Assembly: GCF_020422885.1 (NCBI RefSeq)
Contig: NZ_CP084622.1
Span: 2,065,001 to 2,129,000, forward strand
Length of the DNA stretch: 64,000 nucleotides
DNA from: Mesobacillus sp. S13
GTDB taxonomy: Bacteria > Bacillota > Bacilli > Bacillales > Cytobacillaceae
Direction: 5' to 3'
Shown: positions 25,772 to 34,869 of the stretch, piece after piece
Layout: every line of letters starts with the position of its first letter
Position numbering within the stretch: position 1 is the first letter of the stretch
Notes under the pieces: model-generated
What the model saw: the letters and a program-made list of their open reading frames with translations, nothing else
Database searches by the model: none
Told to the model about the DNA's origin: nothing
Program-made: the position numbers and the translations under genes

Positions 25772-26575
25772 CTAAACCCCTGCACAGATTAACCCGAAGT
25801 ATGTTGGTGCTTCATAAGATAGGAATTCGATATGCCTCTCTTCGGGTGGTATTGCACCAGCCAGGATGAGGGTTTGCCAGATTCCGTCTGGTTTAGCGGC
25901 TTCGATGAAATCAGCCTCAAAGTCTGCCATTCTTTCCAGTTGATTGGTTTTTATCAACTCTACCACTAGTTCATCCAGTTCTTTGGCTGCAAGATCAAAG
26001 CCATAAGGCCCTTGTTCATCATGAGCATGAGCCCAGTCACAGCTTGCAATTAATCCGACTTTTTTTTCGTATTGAGCGACTGCTGAACGTAGCGATTGAC
26101 CAAATTTAAGATGCTCTTGGAAGGAAAGGTCTCTTGTTGGGGTCACAACAACTATTGGAACATCTGGCATGAAACGGAGAGGGACCATTGAACCCCAATC
26201 CAGCGGCAAGCAAGAGATTGGACCAGCAGCAGTTCCAAAATTTATGGTGGAAGATGGCTGTCCATTTTTTATCGCTTCTTCATTGATTTTTCGCGCTAAT
26301 TCTCGTTCTACGATTTTTTCCATCGTAAAAGTTGCTTCGTTCTCACTCCAACTTCCTTCCAAACGTTCAGAATCGGTTATCGAAAATCGTCCATTGATCC
26401 TTGTACCGTGAGGACTTAGAACAACGATACAATCAGGGTTGGCAGCTGCCATTTGCAGTCCAAGCTCCTCCATGCTATTTCGGGTGAAAGCCATCCGCTC
26501 GGGAGTGGATCCTTGCAGTTCAGGAATAATCTCACCGCCGTGAGGGGCAATGCATGTAAAAACAAATGGATTCAA
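25772..26575 (-). CDS. LigB-like class III extradiol dioxygenase family protein
   Basis: The 267-residue protein has the class III (LigB/MEMO) pattern: CIAPHGGEIIPEL near the N terminus and VVLSPHGTR as metal-site histidines, a Glu/Asp-rich centre, and SCDWAHAHDEQGPYGFD as the distal His region. These bind Fe(II) and cleave catechol-type rings or act on related substrates. TTG 26575 is 8 nt after AAAGGAGG. Divergent from nhaC; no other aromatic pathway genes are in the window, so the substrate is open. Confidence 0.85.
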   Translation of the reverse strand: MNPFVFTCIAPHGGEIIPELQGSTPERMAFTRNSMEELGLQMAAANPDCIVVLSPHGTRINGRFSITDSERLEGSWSENEATFTMEKIVERELARKINEEAIKNGQPSSTINFGTAAGPISCLPLDWGSMVPLRFMPDVPIVVVTPTRDLSFQEHLKFGQSLRSAVAQYEKKVGLIASCDWAHAHDEQGPYGFDLAAKELDELVVELIKTNQLERMADFEADFIEAAKPDGIWQTLILAGAIPPEERHIEFLSYEAPTYFGLICAGV

Positions 26576-26651
26576 GGTTACAACCTCCTTTTTAAGTAAT
26601 TAATTTGCTATCCAAAGTAAAGATTCCTGCTATTTTCCAAATTCTTGCTTG

Positions 26652-26687
26652 GATAACTGTCTTGATTTAAGGGTAAAGACAGTTATC
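26652..26687 (+). promoter_or_regulatory. 12-bp perfect hairpin in the nhaC leader
   Basis: GATAACTGTCTT/AAGACAGTTATC around a 12-nt loop ends 8 nt before the nhaC ribosome site AAGGAGG. It has no T-run, so it is more likely an operator or translational control element than a terminator. Confidence 0.55.
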
Positions 26688-26710
26688 GAGACAGCAAGGA
26701 GGAACACAAA

Positions 26711-28132
26711 ATGGGGAAAAGTATCGAGAGAAAAGTGTCATTTGGACATGCCATCATCCCGTTGTTAGTAATGGTATTTTCAATGGCAGTAACCATTGTG
26801 AAATTTGAAGGAGACCCGCATATACCGTTGATTATCGGGACAATTGTCGCGGGTCTTGTAGCCTGGTTCGCAGGCTTTAAATGGAATTTTATCGAGGAAG
26901 GTATATATAAAGGCATTAAAATGGCGTTGCCAGCAATATTGATCATTATTACTGTTGGAATGATCATCGGATCGTGGATTGGCGGCGGAATTGTCGCAAC
27001 GATGGTCTACTATGGCCTTAAAATCATGAGTCCATCCATGTTCCTTGTATCGATCTGTATCATTACGGCATTGATCACTCTAGCAATTGGAAGTTCATGG
27101 TCTACAATGGGGACGATTGGTGTTGCTGGCATGGGCATTGGCGTGAGCATGGGAATTCCGGCACCAATGGTAGCAGGAGCGATCATTTCTGGCTCTTATT
27201 TTGGTGATAAAATGTCACCATTATCAGATACGACCAATCTGGCGGCAGGGATTACGGGAACGGATCTGTTTGCGCATATTCGCCATATGATTTATACGAC
27301 GATTCCCGCCTTTTTCATTGCTTTGGGTGTCTACTGGTACCTTGGCAGGGATTTTAGCAATGCAGGAGTCGATAATCAAGAGATCATTGAAATCATGAAT
27401 GTGATTCAATCAAATTTTATGATATCACCATGGCTATTACTAGTTCCAGCCGCGGTCATTTTACTTGTTGCGTTTAAGGTACCAGCACTTCCAGCCCTGA
27501 TCGTTGGAGTCTTCCTGGGATGGATTGCTCAATTCACGGTGCAAGGCGGCGCGATTGCAGACGCAGTTAATACACTTCAAAACGGTTTTTCGATTGAAAC
27601 GGGGAACGCTTCTGTCGACGAGCTTTTCAGTCGAGGTGGTATTCAGGATATGATGTATACCGTTTCTCTTGCGCTGATCGCAATGGCTTTTGCAGGTGTT
27701 ATGGAGCAGACTGGAATGTTAAGTTCAATCGTAGAGAAAATACTCAAGCTTGCCCGGACAGCTCGCAGCCTGGTTGTCTCTACGGTCGCAACCTCGTTTT
27801 TAACAAATGTCGCAGCTGGTGAGCAATACTTGTCGGTCCTTTTACCTGGGCGGATGTATAAAAAAGCATATGATGACAAAGGATTACATTCGAAAAATCT
27901 ATCGCGTGCGATTGAGGATGGCGGTACCGTGACATCGCCACTGGTACCATGGAATACATGTGCCGTGTTCATTATCTCTGCTTTGTCTGTCCATCCATTC
28001 GAATATGCGCCATATGCTGTACTGAATTTCACAGTTCCGATATTATCGATCATCTTTGCATTATTCGGTTTTAAACTGGAGTATGTCAAGAAAGAAGATT
28101 ATAAAACGGAAGTTGAGAGGAAAGCTTCATAG
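26711..28132 (+). CDS. nhaC: NhaC-family Na+/H+ antiporter
   Basis: The 473-residue protein has about eleven helices and the family-specific segments GSSWSTMGTIGVAGMGIG and SGSYFGDKMSPLSDTTNLAA, with a second related motif later (NVAAGEQYLSVLLPG, SPLVPWNTCAVF). NhaC proteins exchange sodium for protons; some paralogues exchange malate/lactate (MleN). ATG follows CAAGGAGG. It stands alone between a leader hairpin and a terminator. Confidence 0.9.
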   Translation: MGKSIERKVSFGHAIIPLLVMVFSMAVTIVKFEGDPHIPLIIGTIVAGLVAWFAGFKWNFIEEGIYKGIKMALPAILIIITVGMIIGSWIGGGIVATMVYYGLKIMSPSMFLVSICIITALITLAIGSSWSTMGTIGVAGMGIGVSMGIPAPMVAGAIISGSYFGDKMSPLSDTTNLAAGITGTDLFAHIRHMIYTTIPAFFIALGVYWYLGRDFSNAGVDNQEIIEIMNVIQSNFMISPWLLLVPAAVILLVAFKVPALPALIVGVFLGWIAQFTVQGGAIADAVNTLQNGFSIETGNASVDELFSRGGIQDMMYTVSLALIAMAFAGVMEQTGMLSSIVEKILKLARTARSLVVSTVATSFLTNVAAGEQYLSVLLPGRMYKKAYDDKGLHSKNLSRAIEDGGTVTSPLVPWNTCAVFIISALSVHPFEYAPYAVLNFTVPILSIIFALFGFKLEYVKKEDYKTEVERKAS

Positions 28133-28137
28133 TTACA

Positions 28138-28168
28138 AGGGCAGTACCGATTGGGTGCTGCTCTTTTT
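28138..28168 (+). terminator. Intrinsic terminator of nhaC
   Basis: GGGCAGTACC/GGGTGCTGCTC imperfect hairpin and TTTTT directly after the stop. Confidence 0.75.
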
Positions 28169-28289
28169 GATAGGTACAAAATTTTGTTTTGGATAGCACT
28201 ATGTTTGAAAAAAGGTTGGTGCTAGAAACCATAGCAGCAGCCCAAATCCTGCTATTCAATTTAAAATCTTCAAAGATGCCATGAATTTT

Positions 28290-28332
28290 TAGAAAAAGCC
28301 GCTTGGATTTATAGTCCAAACGGCATTTTTAT
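28290..28332 (-). terminator. Terminator of the ferritin-like gene
   Basis: Read on the minus strand, GCCGTTTGGA/TCCAAGCGGC with T5 lies about 20 bp after the ferritin-like gene's final stop. The rest of 28169-28290 holds nothing I recognise. Confidence 0.8.
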
Positions 28333-28348
28333 GTTTTACTGATGTTAT

Positions 28349-28867
28349 TTAATTCCGCCCTGCGCCTCTTTGGAAGGCTCTTAGGTGGTTTTTTGAAGCA
28401 TTTCCTAATTGGGTAAAAACCATTTTTGCATCCTCGGGGAGATCAGGGATTGTTTTTAACTTGTCATACATGGCAATATTGTCAATCTCGGCCTGAACTC
28501 CGTCATTAAAGGCTTTTTTCAAAGTATCAGGTGCTGTAACGTATTATTTTGCGTTGTCTTCGGGAATCTGTTTATTGTATTTTTGGAACAGAGCAACAAG
28601 AGCACTGATATGCTGCTGTTCTGCGGCTTTTATATTGCTGAAAGGCCGGATGTTGCCGAACTTTGCGATGACAGCATCGTAACGAGCCTGGGCGAGGTAT
28701 TCGTCCTGGATGGCGTATACTAAAGCTTCATCGAATGTAATTGAGCTATCCTTTAAAGCGCCTTTGGCACCAAAGTCAGCAGGCACCTCTGGCTGCGCAT
28801 TTGCAGCACCAGAGAAACTGATGAGCATAAATAGGGCTACTGTAATTTTAGTTATTATTGATTTCAT
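28349..28867 (-). pseudogene. DUF2202-type ferritin-like exported protein, split by one in-frame TAA
   Basis: The frame from ATG 28867 (AAGGAG 9 nt upstream) gives a signal peptide (ITVALFMLISFSGAANAQ) and a ferritin-like four-helix domain with EYLAQARYDAVIAKFG and EQQH. It meets TAA at 28544-28546 after PEDNAK, but the same frame continues for 64 more sensible codons (FNDGVQAEIDNIAMYDKL, then ASKNHLRAFQRG) to TAA 28349. The second half supplies the missing E...H metal helices, so the gene is whole except for one nonsense codon. Either a recent pseudogene or a base-calling error. Confidence 0.85.
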
Positions 28868-29004
28868 TGTAAAACACTCCTTATGAAAAATGGTCAACCT
28901 TATTATTTTCAAACAAGAGAATTTGATACTAAAAGTGGGTATGGGTTTAATTTGCGATTGTTATCCGATATAATAGACGTAACTTTTTCAATAGGAGAGA
29001 TACG

Positions 29005-29199
29005 ATGCTTTCAAATATAGGATTTCCAGGATTAATCTTGATTCTCGTGATTGCACTGATCATCTTTGGGCCTAACAAACTGCCGGAAATCGGACGAGCA
29101 GTCGGCAAGTCGATGAAAGAATTCAAGAACGCAACCAATGGACTTACTGATGACATCAAAAAGGAAATCAGGGAAAACGACCATGATAAGAAGAGTTGA
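29005..29199 (+). CDS. tatA: Twin-arginine translocase subunit TatA
   Basis: The 64-residue protein has the TatA/E form: short N-terminal membrane helix ([20 protein letters not shown]) with the conserved FGPxKLPE hinge, an amphipathic helix ([16 protein letters not shown]) and a charged tail. TatA makes the pore-forming part of the folded-protein exporter. No tatC is adjacent, so it is a stand-alone TatA paralogue. ATG follows AGGAGAG. Confidence 0.93.
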   Translation: MLSNIGFPGLILILVIALIIFGPNKLPEIGRAVGKSMKEFKNATNGLTDDIKKEIRENDHDKKS

Positions 29200-29201
29200 T
29201 C

Positions 29202-29233
29202 AAAGCTGCCACTGGCAGCTTTTTTTATTTTTT
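29202..29233 (+). terminator. Intrinsic terminator of tatA
   Basis: AAAGCTGCCA/TGGCAGCTTT hairpin followed by T-runs. Confidence 0.9.
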
Positions 29234-29281
29234 GCAGGGATTAAAAAGCTGTCCGGCAATAAATAACCGAACAGCGAGAAA

Positions 29282-29575
29282 TCATTTTCGATAATAAATA
29301 TGAATCGCGGACAACAAGAGGATCAATCCATTCAATAGATACAACCCAGTAAAAATTACGGTCAGAATTCCTGCACCCCAGCCGCTGTCGTCCCAAGTAA
29401 AACCTAAATAAAGGGTGCTGAAAAAGATGACTGGTGTGCACAGGAGAAAGAGGATTCCTGCAATGATCCGCTTTTTTATATTCCTGACGGAGTACTTAAC
29501 GGCAAAATAATTCGCCAGACCAAAAAGGGCAATGTTCAGAAGTAGGGTCAGGACCGTTCCGAGAGCATCGGACAT
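29282..29575 (-). CDS. Small three-helix membrane protein
   Basis: The 97-residue product is nearly all hydrophobic with three helices. Its start overlaps the stop of the larger propeller gene by one base (TAATG), so the two are translationally coupled and probably form one membrane unit. No family recognised. Confidence 0.65.
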   Translation of the reverse strand: MSDALGTVLTLLLNIALFGLANYFAVKYSVRNIKKRIIAGILFLLCTPVIFFSTLYLGFTWDDSGWGAGILTVIFTGLYLLNGLILLLSAIHIYYRK

Positions 29576-30870
29576 TATTTTTGCACTCCTTTTCTGTAAA
29601 ATTTAAGAGCAAGAGCGAAGAGAAATGCAATAATGGTGCAAACCAATAATCCGAATGCCAGCATGCCAACTCCAATTCCTGCCCACGGATCGACCATAGC
29701 TGCTACAGCAAAACTGGCTACTATTGCGAGCATTCCGATCGACAAGCTGATGAATGATGGTAAATACACTTTCCCAGGAACAACGTAAATTGTGATCAGT
29801 ATTAATAGCACCGTATACAAAAGTCCAACCGACCAGCTATTAATCGAGTAATCGAGGGCTTTCATAACAAAGTTGCTGGCTTCTAGTTCCGGCATTTCAA
29901 GCGTAACTTCTTTTACCTTCTGCGTTTCGAGGTCCACTGTCCTCAACTTATATTCCTCTGGATCTTTTGGCCAATTGATATACTCAAGGAAGAGGATTTC
30001 ATTTTTATTGTTAAAAAACACCGGCGAAACGACAGATGAATTCAAGTCGGTGAGTCTTTCGGTATCCCCATTTTGCAGATCCTTGAGAAATAAATCGTAT
30101 TCATATAGAGAAGTGTCCTTCGATTCTTCAGCTATTGTCGTAAAAGCAACAGCGTTTTTTTCGGGTGATAAAGTTAGGTGGAAAATATCAGCGGGCAATT
30201 TTCCGTTGAAATCAGCTGCATACACCCTTTGATCTTCCAAGTTGAAAGCATTTAATTCATCAAAATCCTTGAAGATAATTTCCTTTTTTTCAGCTGAAAA
30301 GACAAGGCTCTCCATAGTATAGAAGTCTCTGTCGGTCAACTTCTGCATTGATGTCCCATCAATTTTTACAGAAAAAAGGTCATACCCTTCCTGAGACTCT
30401 CCCTCAGACTTTTGAAATTCTTCTGCTGGCGTGCCTGAAAAGAAAATCGTTTCGTTGTCATCAGAAAAAACGGCCTCAGATACGTGCTGTGAGCTTTCGG
30501 AAATTTTTTTAGGATTGGTCCCGTCAACATTGGCGGTGTAAAGGGATTGAATACGATTGTTGTCTCGTGACAAATATAAAATTCTGCTGCCATCCGGCGA
30601 AAACTTAGGATTCGTGTGATAAACATGGTCAGGATTGCTTACTCTTTTAACATCTGATCCATCTGGATTGGCCGTAAAAATTGCTGAGCTTTCATTATTG
30701 AAATAAGAAAAGGCAATCCGCTGATCATCCTCTGATACCGCTAGCCCGCTCCCAAGACCTGTATAGTATTTGTAAGCATCCCGATCACCTAATAACAAAT
30801 AACCAATACTGGACAATAACAATAAAGCAACGATGCCAATGACTCCCACTAGAATTTTCTTATTTTTCAT
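29575..30870 (-). CDS. TolB-like beta-propeller protein with membrane anchors
   Basis: The 431-residue protein has an N-terminal membrane helix (ILVGVIGIVALLLLSSIGYL), a roughly 290-residue extracytoplasmic beta-propeller with TolB/WD40-like repeats (DGSDVKRVSNPDHVYHTNPK, FSPDGSRILYLSRDNN, DGTNPKKIS), and three C-terminal membrane helices (from about residue 340). It may sense or bind a peptide or wall polymer outside the membrane. Co-translated with the small three-helix protein. Its promoter region has an AGTGTAAAATTACAC palindrome found also before the 52587 gene. Confidence 0.75.
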   Translation of the reverse strand: MKNKKILVGVIGIVALLLLSSIGYLLLGDRDAYKYYTGLGSGLAVSEDDQRIAFSYFNNESSAIFTANPDGSDVKRVSNPDHVYHTNPKFSPDGSRILYLSRDNNRIQSLYTANVDGTNPKKISESSQHVSEAVFSDDNETIFFSGTPAEEFQKSEGESQEGYDLFSVKIDGTSMQKLTDRDFYTMESLVFSAEKKEIIFKDFDELNAFNLEDQRVYAADFNGKLPADIFHLTLSPEKNAVAFTTIAEESKDTSLYEYDLFLKDLQNGDTERLTDLNSSVVSPVFFNNKNEILFLEYINWPKDPEEYKLRTVDLETQKVKEVTLEMPELEASNFVMKALDYSINSWSVGLLYTVLLILITIYVVPGKVYLPSFISLSIGMLAIVASFAVAAMVDPWAGIGVGMLAFGLLVCTIIAFLFALALKFYRKGVQK

Positions 30871-30920
30871 TAGTCTTCCCCCTTTGAAAAAACTCCTGAT
30901 TATTTACCATACATACAATA

Positions 30921-30938
30921 TAGTGTAAAATTACACCA
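30921..30938. promoter_or_regulatory. Palindromic operator candidate AGTGTAAAATTACAC
   Basis: GTGTAA-AA-TTACAC lies 53-66 bp upstream of the propeller gene and abuts a TATATT -10-like box on the minus strand. The same 15-mer occurs in the promoter region of the gene at 52587. Confidence 0.5.
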
Positions 30939-31065
30939 ATTAAAAGGTTTTTTTAGGAAAAAAATATAAAATATTCAAAGAAGCCTTTTAAAAATGTTGA
31001 TAATAGGACAATTTCTACCATGGTAAAATAATAGAGAGGGAACAGTGAATTCAGGGGGTGCAGTG

Positions 31066-31299
31066 ATGGGTTCAAGAGGTCAATCTGGAAAAAAACGTCC
31101 ATCGAAACGCGTGATTACTGCCAGGAAAGAAATGCGGTCCGCCCATTTACTTCATGAATTTGACGAAGACGACCATGACTGGAAAAAAGAAAGAAAACAC
31201 AATACACACGCCTCAACAATAAAACGACACGAACATAACCACAGGTTAACAAAATTCAAAAATAGGCAAGCTTATAAAGCACAACAAGACGAGTATTAA
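31066..31299 (+). CDS. Small basic protein, unknown
   Basis: The 77-residue product is rich in Lys, Arg and His (SGKKRPSKRVITARKEMRSA; KHNTHASTIKRHEHNHRLTK), soluble and probably nucleic-acid binding by composition only. ATG 31066 follows GGGGGTG; GTG 31045 is an alternative without a site. Followed by a good terminator and array B. Confidence 0.6.
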   Translation: MGSRGQSGKKRPSKRVITARKEMRSAHLLHEFDEDDHDWKKERKHNTHASTIKRHEHNHRLTKFKNRQAYKAQQDEY

Positions 31300-31315
31300 T
31301 GATTCTATTACTTGA

Positions 31316-31345
31316 GCAGCTGTCAGAAGTGGCAGCTGTTTTTGT
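31316..31345 (+). terminator. Intrinsic terminator
   Basis: CAGCTGTCA/TGGCAGCTG hairpin with T5; array B starts about 20 bp later. Confidence 0.88.
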
Positions 31346-31363
31346 TGAGGAGAATACCACCCG

Positions 31364-31735
31364 AGTTCGGACAAAATTGTGAGCGGATGTTGGGTCGCTG
31401 TCAGAAGAAGCCGTGAGATTTGACAACTTTGGTGGAATATGAGGATGTCAGAAGAAGGTGTAACTTTAGACAACCTTGGGGGTATTCGGAGAAAAGCTGT
31501 CAAGAAACCGATGGAATCATGACAAGTTTGGATGCAAATGGAGAAAAGCTGTCAAGAAAACAAAGGAATCATGACAGGTTTGGATGCAAATGAAGAAAAG
31601 CTGTCAATAAAACAGAGGAATCATGACAGGTTTGAGTGCAAATGGAGAAAAGCTGTCAAGAAAATAAAGGAATCAAGACAGGTTTGAGTGCAAATGGAGA
31701 AAAACTGTCAAGAAACCAGACAGATTCGGGTCACC
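31364..31735. repeat. Tandem array B: 52-bp units with GTC...GAC hairpins
   Basis: CTGTCAA occurs at 31497, 31549, 31601, 31653 and 31705, exactly 52 bp apart. Two diverged units precede (GTCAGAAG at 31399 and 31447), and the first bases (TTCGGACAAAATT, 31365 on) equal the right arm of array A. Each full unit has CTGTCA...TGACAG; the distance from GTC to the end of GAC is 25 nt, the same as in array A although the sequence differs. Confidence 0.9.
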
Positions 31736-31876
31736 CCCGCAGCTTAGCTCGTACTTGTTATCTTCATTTTAAGCGGTACGGAATCTCACTCTAAAGCTTG
31801 AAAAATTAGTACGATTACAATGGGGTTAAATTCACCTGCCAAGATTGGCCTTTTTTCCTATACTTTCGGGAAAAAG

Positions 31877-32315
31877 TGGTATAATTGGGTAGTGTGAAAA
31901 AAGAGTAGTTAAAGGGAAAGCGTGTGCATGAAGTAACGTTTTCTACACTTCCTGCCATTGCCTAATATAGCAATTGATTTTCTTACGATATTCATCATCT
32001 CAAAATAGGGGAAAGGGTCCAGATTCTACATGGACAAACCGTCAGTAAATGGACAAGTTGTCTGTTTATTTTTTGATTCTGAAAAACAAAAATGTTGAAT
32101 ATTTTCAAGAAAAAATATAGAGTATTATAGTCTCTATCATTTACATATTGGTAAGTTTATCTATTGTTTGTAAAAGGTATATGGAGATGTATGGACATAG
32201 AATGACCCTCAGTAAAATAAGCAATATTCATGTGGATTGTGTTGTGCTTAATGGGTAATTCTATTGTTAATGAGAAATTTACATAAGCGTTTTGGAAGAG
32301 GAAGGAGAGAGGTTT
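31877..32315 (+). promoter_or_regulatory. Extended -10 promoter and long leader before the TerC gene
   Basis: TGGTATAAT (31877-31885) is a perfect extended -10. It is followed by about 420 nt without a credible ORF. Within it GTCCA (32017-32021) can pair with either of two TGGACAA copies (32031 and 32050), the second followed by a T-rich stretch at 32064-32074. TerC genes often sit behind yybP-ykoY manganese riboswitches, but I cannot find that consensus here. 31741-31876 shows nothing recognisable. Confidence 0.4.
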
Positions 32316-33095
32316 ATGGAGTCAATTTGGCTCGAATATGCCTGGGCATTATTGATATTGATCGGTCTTGAAGGTTTGCTATCGGCTGACAATGCACTTG
32401 TACTGGCGATCATTGCGAAACATTTACCTGATGATCAAAAGAAAAAGGCAATCACTTATGGAATACTAATGGCGTTTGTGTTCAGGTTTGGGGCATTATT
32501 TGCGATATCATTCATTGCAAACGTCTGGCAAGTACAGGCCATCGGTGCAGCTTACCTGCTCTATCTTGGACTGAAGCATGTCATCCAGGCTAAGTTTGGT
32601 AAGGAAAATGAAAATATCCGTGAAGAAGAAGAGAAGGAAGCAAGAGGAATGGGCTTCTGGCCGACTGTTGGTAAAATAGGTTTAGCAGACCTGGCGTTTG
32701 CGATTGATTCCATTCTTGCAGCAGTTGCTCTTGCTCTTGGTCTGCCGGATTCACCGCTAGGAGATTTTGGCGGCATGGACGGCGGAAAGTTCATTGTTGT
32801 CCTGCTAGGTGGAATTGCCGGTCTGATTCTGATTAAATACGCAGCTACTTGGTTCGTCAAGCTGCTTGATCAGCGTCCGGCATTGGAAACAACTGCTTAT
32901 GCCATCGTGGCTTGGGTCGGTGTGAAGCTGGCTGTTATTACTCTTGCTCATGATGACATTGCAGTCCTGGATCACGATTTCCCACACAGTACACTTTGGA
33001 CAACGATTTTCTATGGGGTATTGATCACAATAGCTCTAGTGGGATGGTTTGCTCCAGCGAAAAAGACTAAGGGTGAAGAAAATTCTTTAGAATAA
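32316..33095 (+). CDS. TerC-family integral membrane protein (YceF/YkoY-like)
   Basis: The 259-residue protein has seven to eight helices and the TerC signatures GLEGLLSADNALVLAIIAKH and GLADLAFAIDSILAAVALAL, each with the conserved acidic and polar residues inside membrane helices. Bacillus homologues help metallate or export manganese at the membrane. ATG 32316 follows AAGGAGAGAGG; a TTG at 32292 is in frame but unlikely. Confidence 0.9.
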   Translation: MESIWLEYAWALLILIGLEGLLSADNALVLAIIAKHLPDDQKKKAITYGILMAFVFRFGALFAISFIANVWQVQAIGAAYLLYLGLKHVIQAKFGKENENIREEEEKEARGMGFWPTVGKIGLADLAFAIDSILAAVALALGLPDSPLGDFGGMDGGKFIVVLLGGIAGLILIKYAATWFVKLLDQRPALETTAYAIVAWVGVKLAVITLAHDDIAVLDHDFPHSTLWTTIFYGVLITIALVGWFAPAKKTKGEENSLE

Positions 33096-33099
33096 GCAA

Positions 33100-33141
33100 A
33101 AAGTGCGAGTAATCCGAAATGGATTGCCGCACTTTTTTTAT
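33100..33141 (+). terminator. Intrinsic terminator of the TerC gene
   Basis: AAGTGCG.GTAATCC/GGATTGCCGCACTT hairpin with T7. Confidence 0.88.
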
Positions 33142-33226
33142 TGCCTTAAGTAATCTTCTACTAGTTTATCTGCCCTCCTGAGTGGAATAGTCATTTATAA
33201 GTGATCCCATGTAAAGGAGTGTTTAG

Positions 33227-34858
33227 ATGAATGCAGCAGAATTAATGGTCAAATGTTTGGAGCGTGAGGGTGTTGAATATATATTCGGTGTACCTGGCGA
33301 GGAAAATCTGGACATTATGGATGCTCTTCTTGATTCGAGTATTGAATTCGTCGTTACGAGACATGAAACGAATGCGGCTTTTATGGCTGGAACATACGGA
33401 AGATTGACTGGTAAGCCGGGTGTTTGCCTTGCGACTCTTGGACCGGGCGCGACGAATCTATTAACTGGAGTTGCCAATTCAAATATGGACCATAGCCCGA
33501 TTGTAGCGATTACGGGACAGGCAGGCCTCGACCGTCAGCATAAAATATCACATCAATATTATGATTTAGTTTCCATTTTCAAGCCGGTGACGAAATGGAA
33601 TACTCAGGTGAAAAAGGCAGAAATCATTCCTGAGGTTGTCAGGAAAGCATTTAATGTTGCCCAGGGAGAAAAGCCAGGAGCTACTCATATCGATTTACCA
33701 GAGGATATTGCTTCAATGGAAGTGGAAGGGAATCCTCTCGACATAACGGAACCGACAATCATGGAAGCAGGGGAGCGTGTGGTCAAGGAAGCAGCTACAC
33801 TGATAGAAAAGGCAAATCACCCACTGATTCTTGCAGGAATGGGTGTTGAAAGGGGACAAGCTGAGGAAAGTCTGAGAGCTTTTGCCGAAAAAGCAAACCT
33901 TCCTGTCGTTCATACCTTCATGGGGAAAGGTGCGATTTCCTGGAAAAATGACTTAAGTCTGCTGACGGCTGGCATAAGCGGCAAGGACTATATAACTTGT
34001 GGATTAGATCAAGCGGACTTGATCATTGCGATAGGCTTTGACATGGCCGAATACCCGCCAAAAAATTGGAACCCAGACGGCCAAAGCCCTATTTTACACA
34101 TCGATACAATGGAGGCAGAAACAGATGCCAATTATCCTGTAAAGCATAGTGTAATTGGTAATATCGATGAAAATCTCAAACAGTTGGAGAAGGTTATTTC
34201 ATCAAAGGAAAGGGATAACAACTGGGTAGCAAATGTAAGAGAAAAAACGCTAAATGAATATGAGAGCTATTCTGATGATACTGGATATCCAGTGAAACCT
34301 CAGAAAATCATTCATGACCTCAGGTCGGTGATGAATGAAGAGGATATTGTCATCTCAGACGTTGGTGCGCACAAAATGTGGATGGCGAGAATGTATCATA
34401 CATTTGAGCCAAACACCTGCCTGATCTCTAACGGATTGGCTTCTATGGGTATTGCAGTCCCTGCGGCAATCTCCGCAAAAATGGTTCACCCGGAACGGAA
34501 TGTCGTAGCTGTAGTTGGCGACGGTGCCTTCCAGATGTCGAGTGCAGAACTTGAAACGGCAATGAGATTGAACTTGCCGATCATCATTCTTTTATGGCGT
34601 GATGGCGGCTACGGTCTGATTGAATGGCATCAGATGAGGGAGTTCAACAGATCTTCCAATATCAAGTTTGGCAATCCTGATTTTATCCAGCTGGCAAAAT
34701 CATACGGTTTTGAAGCGATTGGGATAGAAAAAGGCGGAGAACTGAAGGATGCCATCAAGAAAGCGGTCGAGTTGAAGAAGCCTGTCTTGATCGATTGCCC
34801 TGTGGATTATAGCGAAAACATGAAGCTTACCGAAAAGTTAGGTGAAATCTTATGTTAG
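33227..34858 (+). CDS. Acetolactate synthase-like ThDP enzyme
   Basis: The 543-residue protein resembles catabolic AlsS-type enzymes: activating Glu47 in RHETNAAFMAGTYGR, GPGATNLLTGVANSNMDHSP, and the ThDP motif GDGAFQMSSAELETAMRLNL with WRDGGYGLIEWHQ after it. No alsR/alsD genes flank it; instead it is followed directly by an aldehyde dehydrogenase, so it may work as a different 2-oxoacid lyase. ATG follows AAAGGAG. Confidence 0.87.
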   Translation: MNAAELMVKCLEREGVEYIFGVPGEENLDIMDALLDSSIEFVVTRHETNAAFMAGTYGRLTGKPGVCLATLGPGATNLLTGVANSNMDHSPIVAITGQAGLDRQHKISHQYYDLVSIFKPVTKWNTQVKKAEIIPEVVRKAFNVAQGEKPGATHIDLPEDIASMEVEGNPLDITEPTIMEAGERVVKEAATLIEKANHPLILAGMGVERGQAEESLRAFAEKANLPVVHTFMGKGAISWKNDLSLLTAGISGKDYITCGLDQADLIIAIGFDMAEYPPKNWNPDGQSPILHIDTMEAETDANYPVKHSVIGNIDENLKQLEKVISSKERDNNWVANVREKTLNEYESYSDDTGYPVKPQKIIHDLRSVMNEEDIVISDVGAHKMWMARMYHTFEPNTCLISNGLASMGIAVPAAISAKMVHPERNVVAVVGDGAFQMSSAELETAMRLNLPIIILLWRDGGYGLIEWHQMREFNRSSNIKFGNPDFIQLAKSYGFEAIGIEKGGELKDAIKKAVELKKPVLIDCPVDYSENMKLTEKLGEILC

Positions 34859-34869
34859 GAGGGAATGTC

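Noticed and set aside
31877..32315. yybP-ykoY manganese riboswitch
   Set aside because: Expected from the TerC gene, but the conserved internal-loop sequences could not be found; kept only as an unassigned leader.
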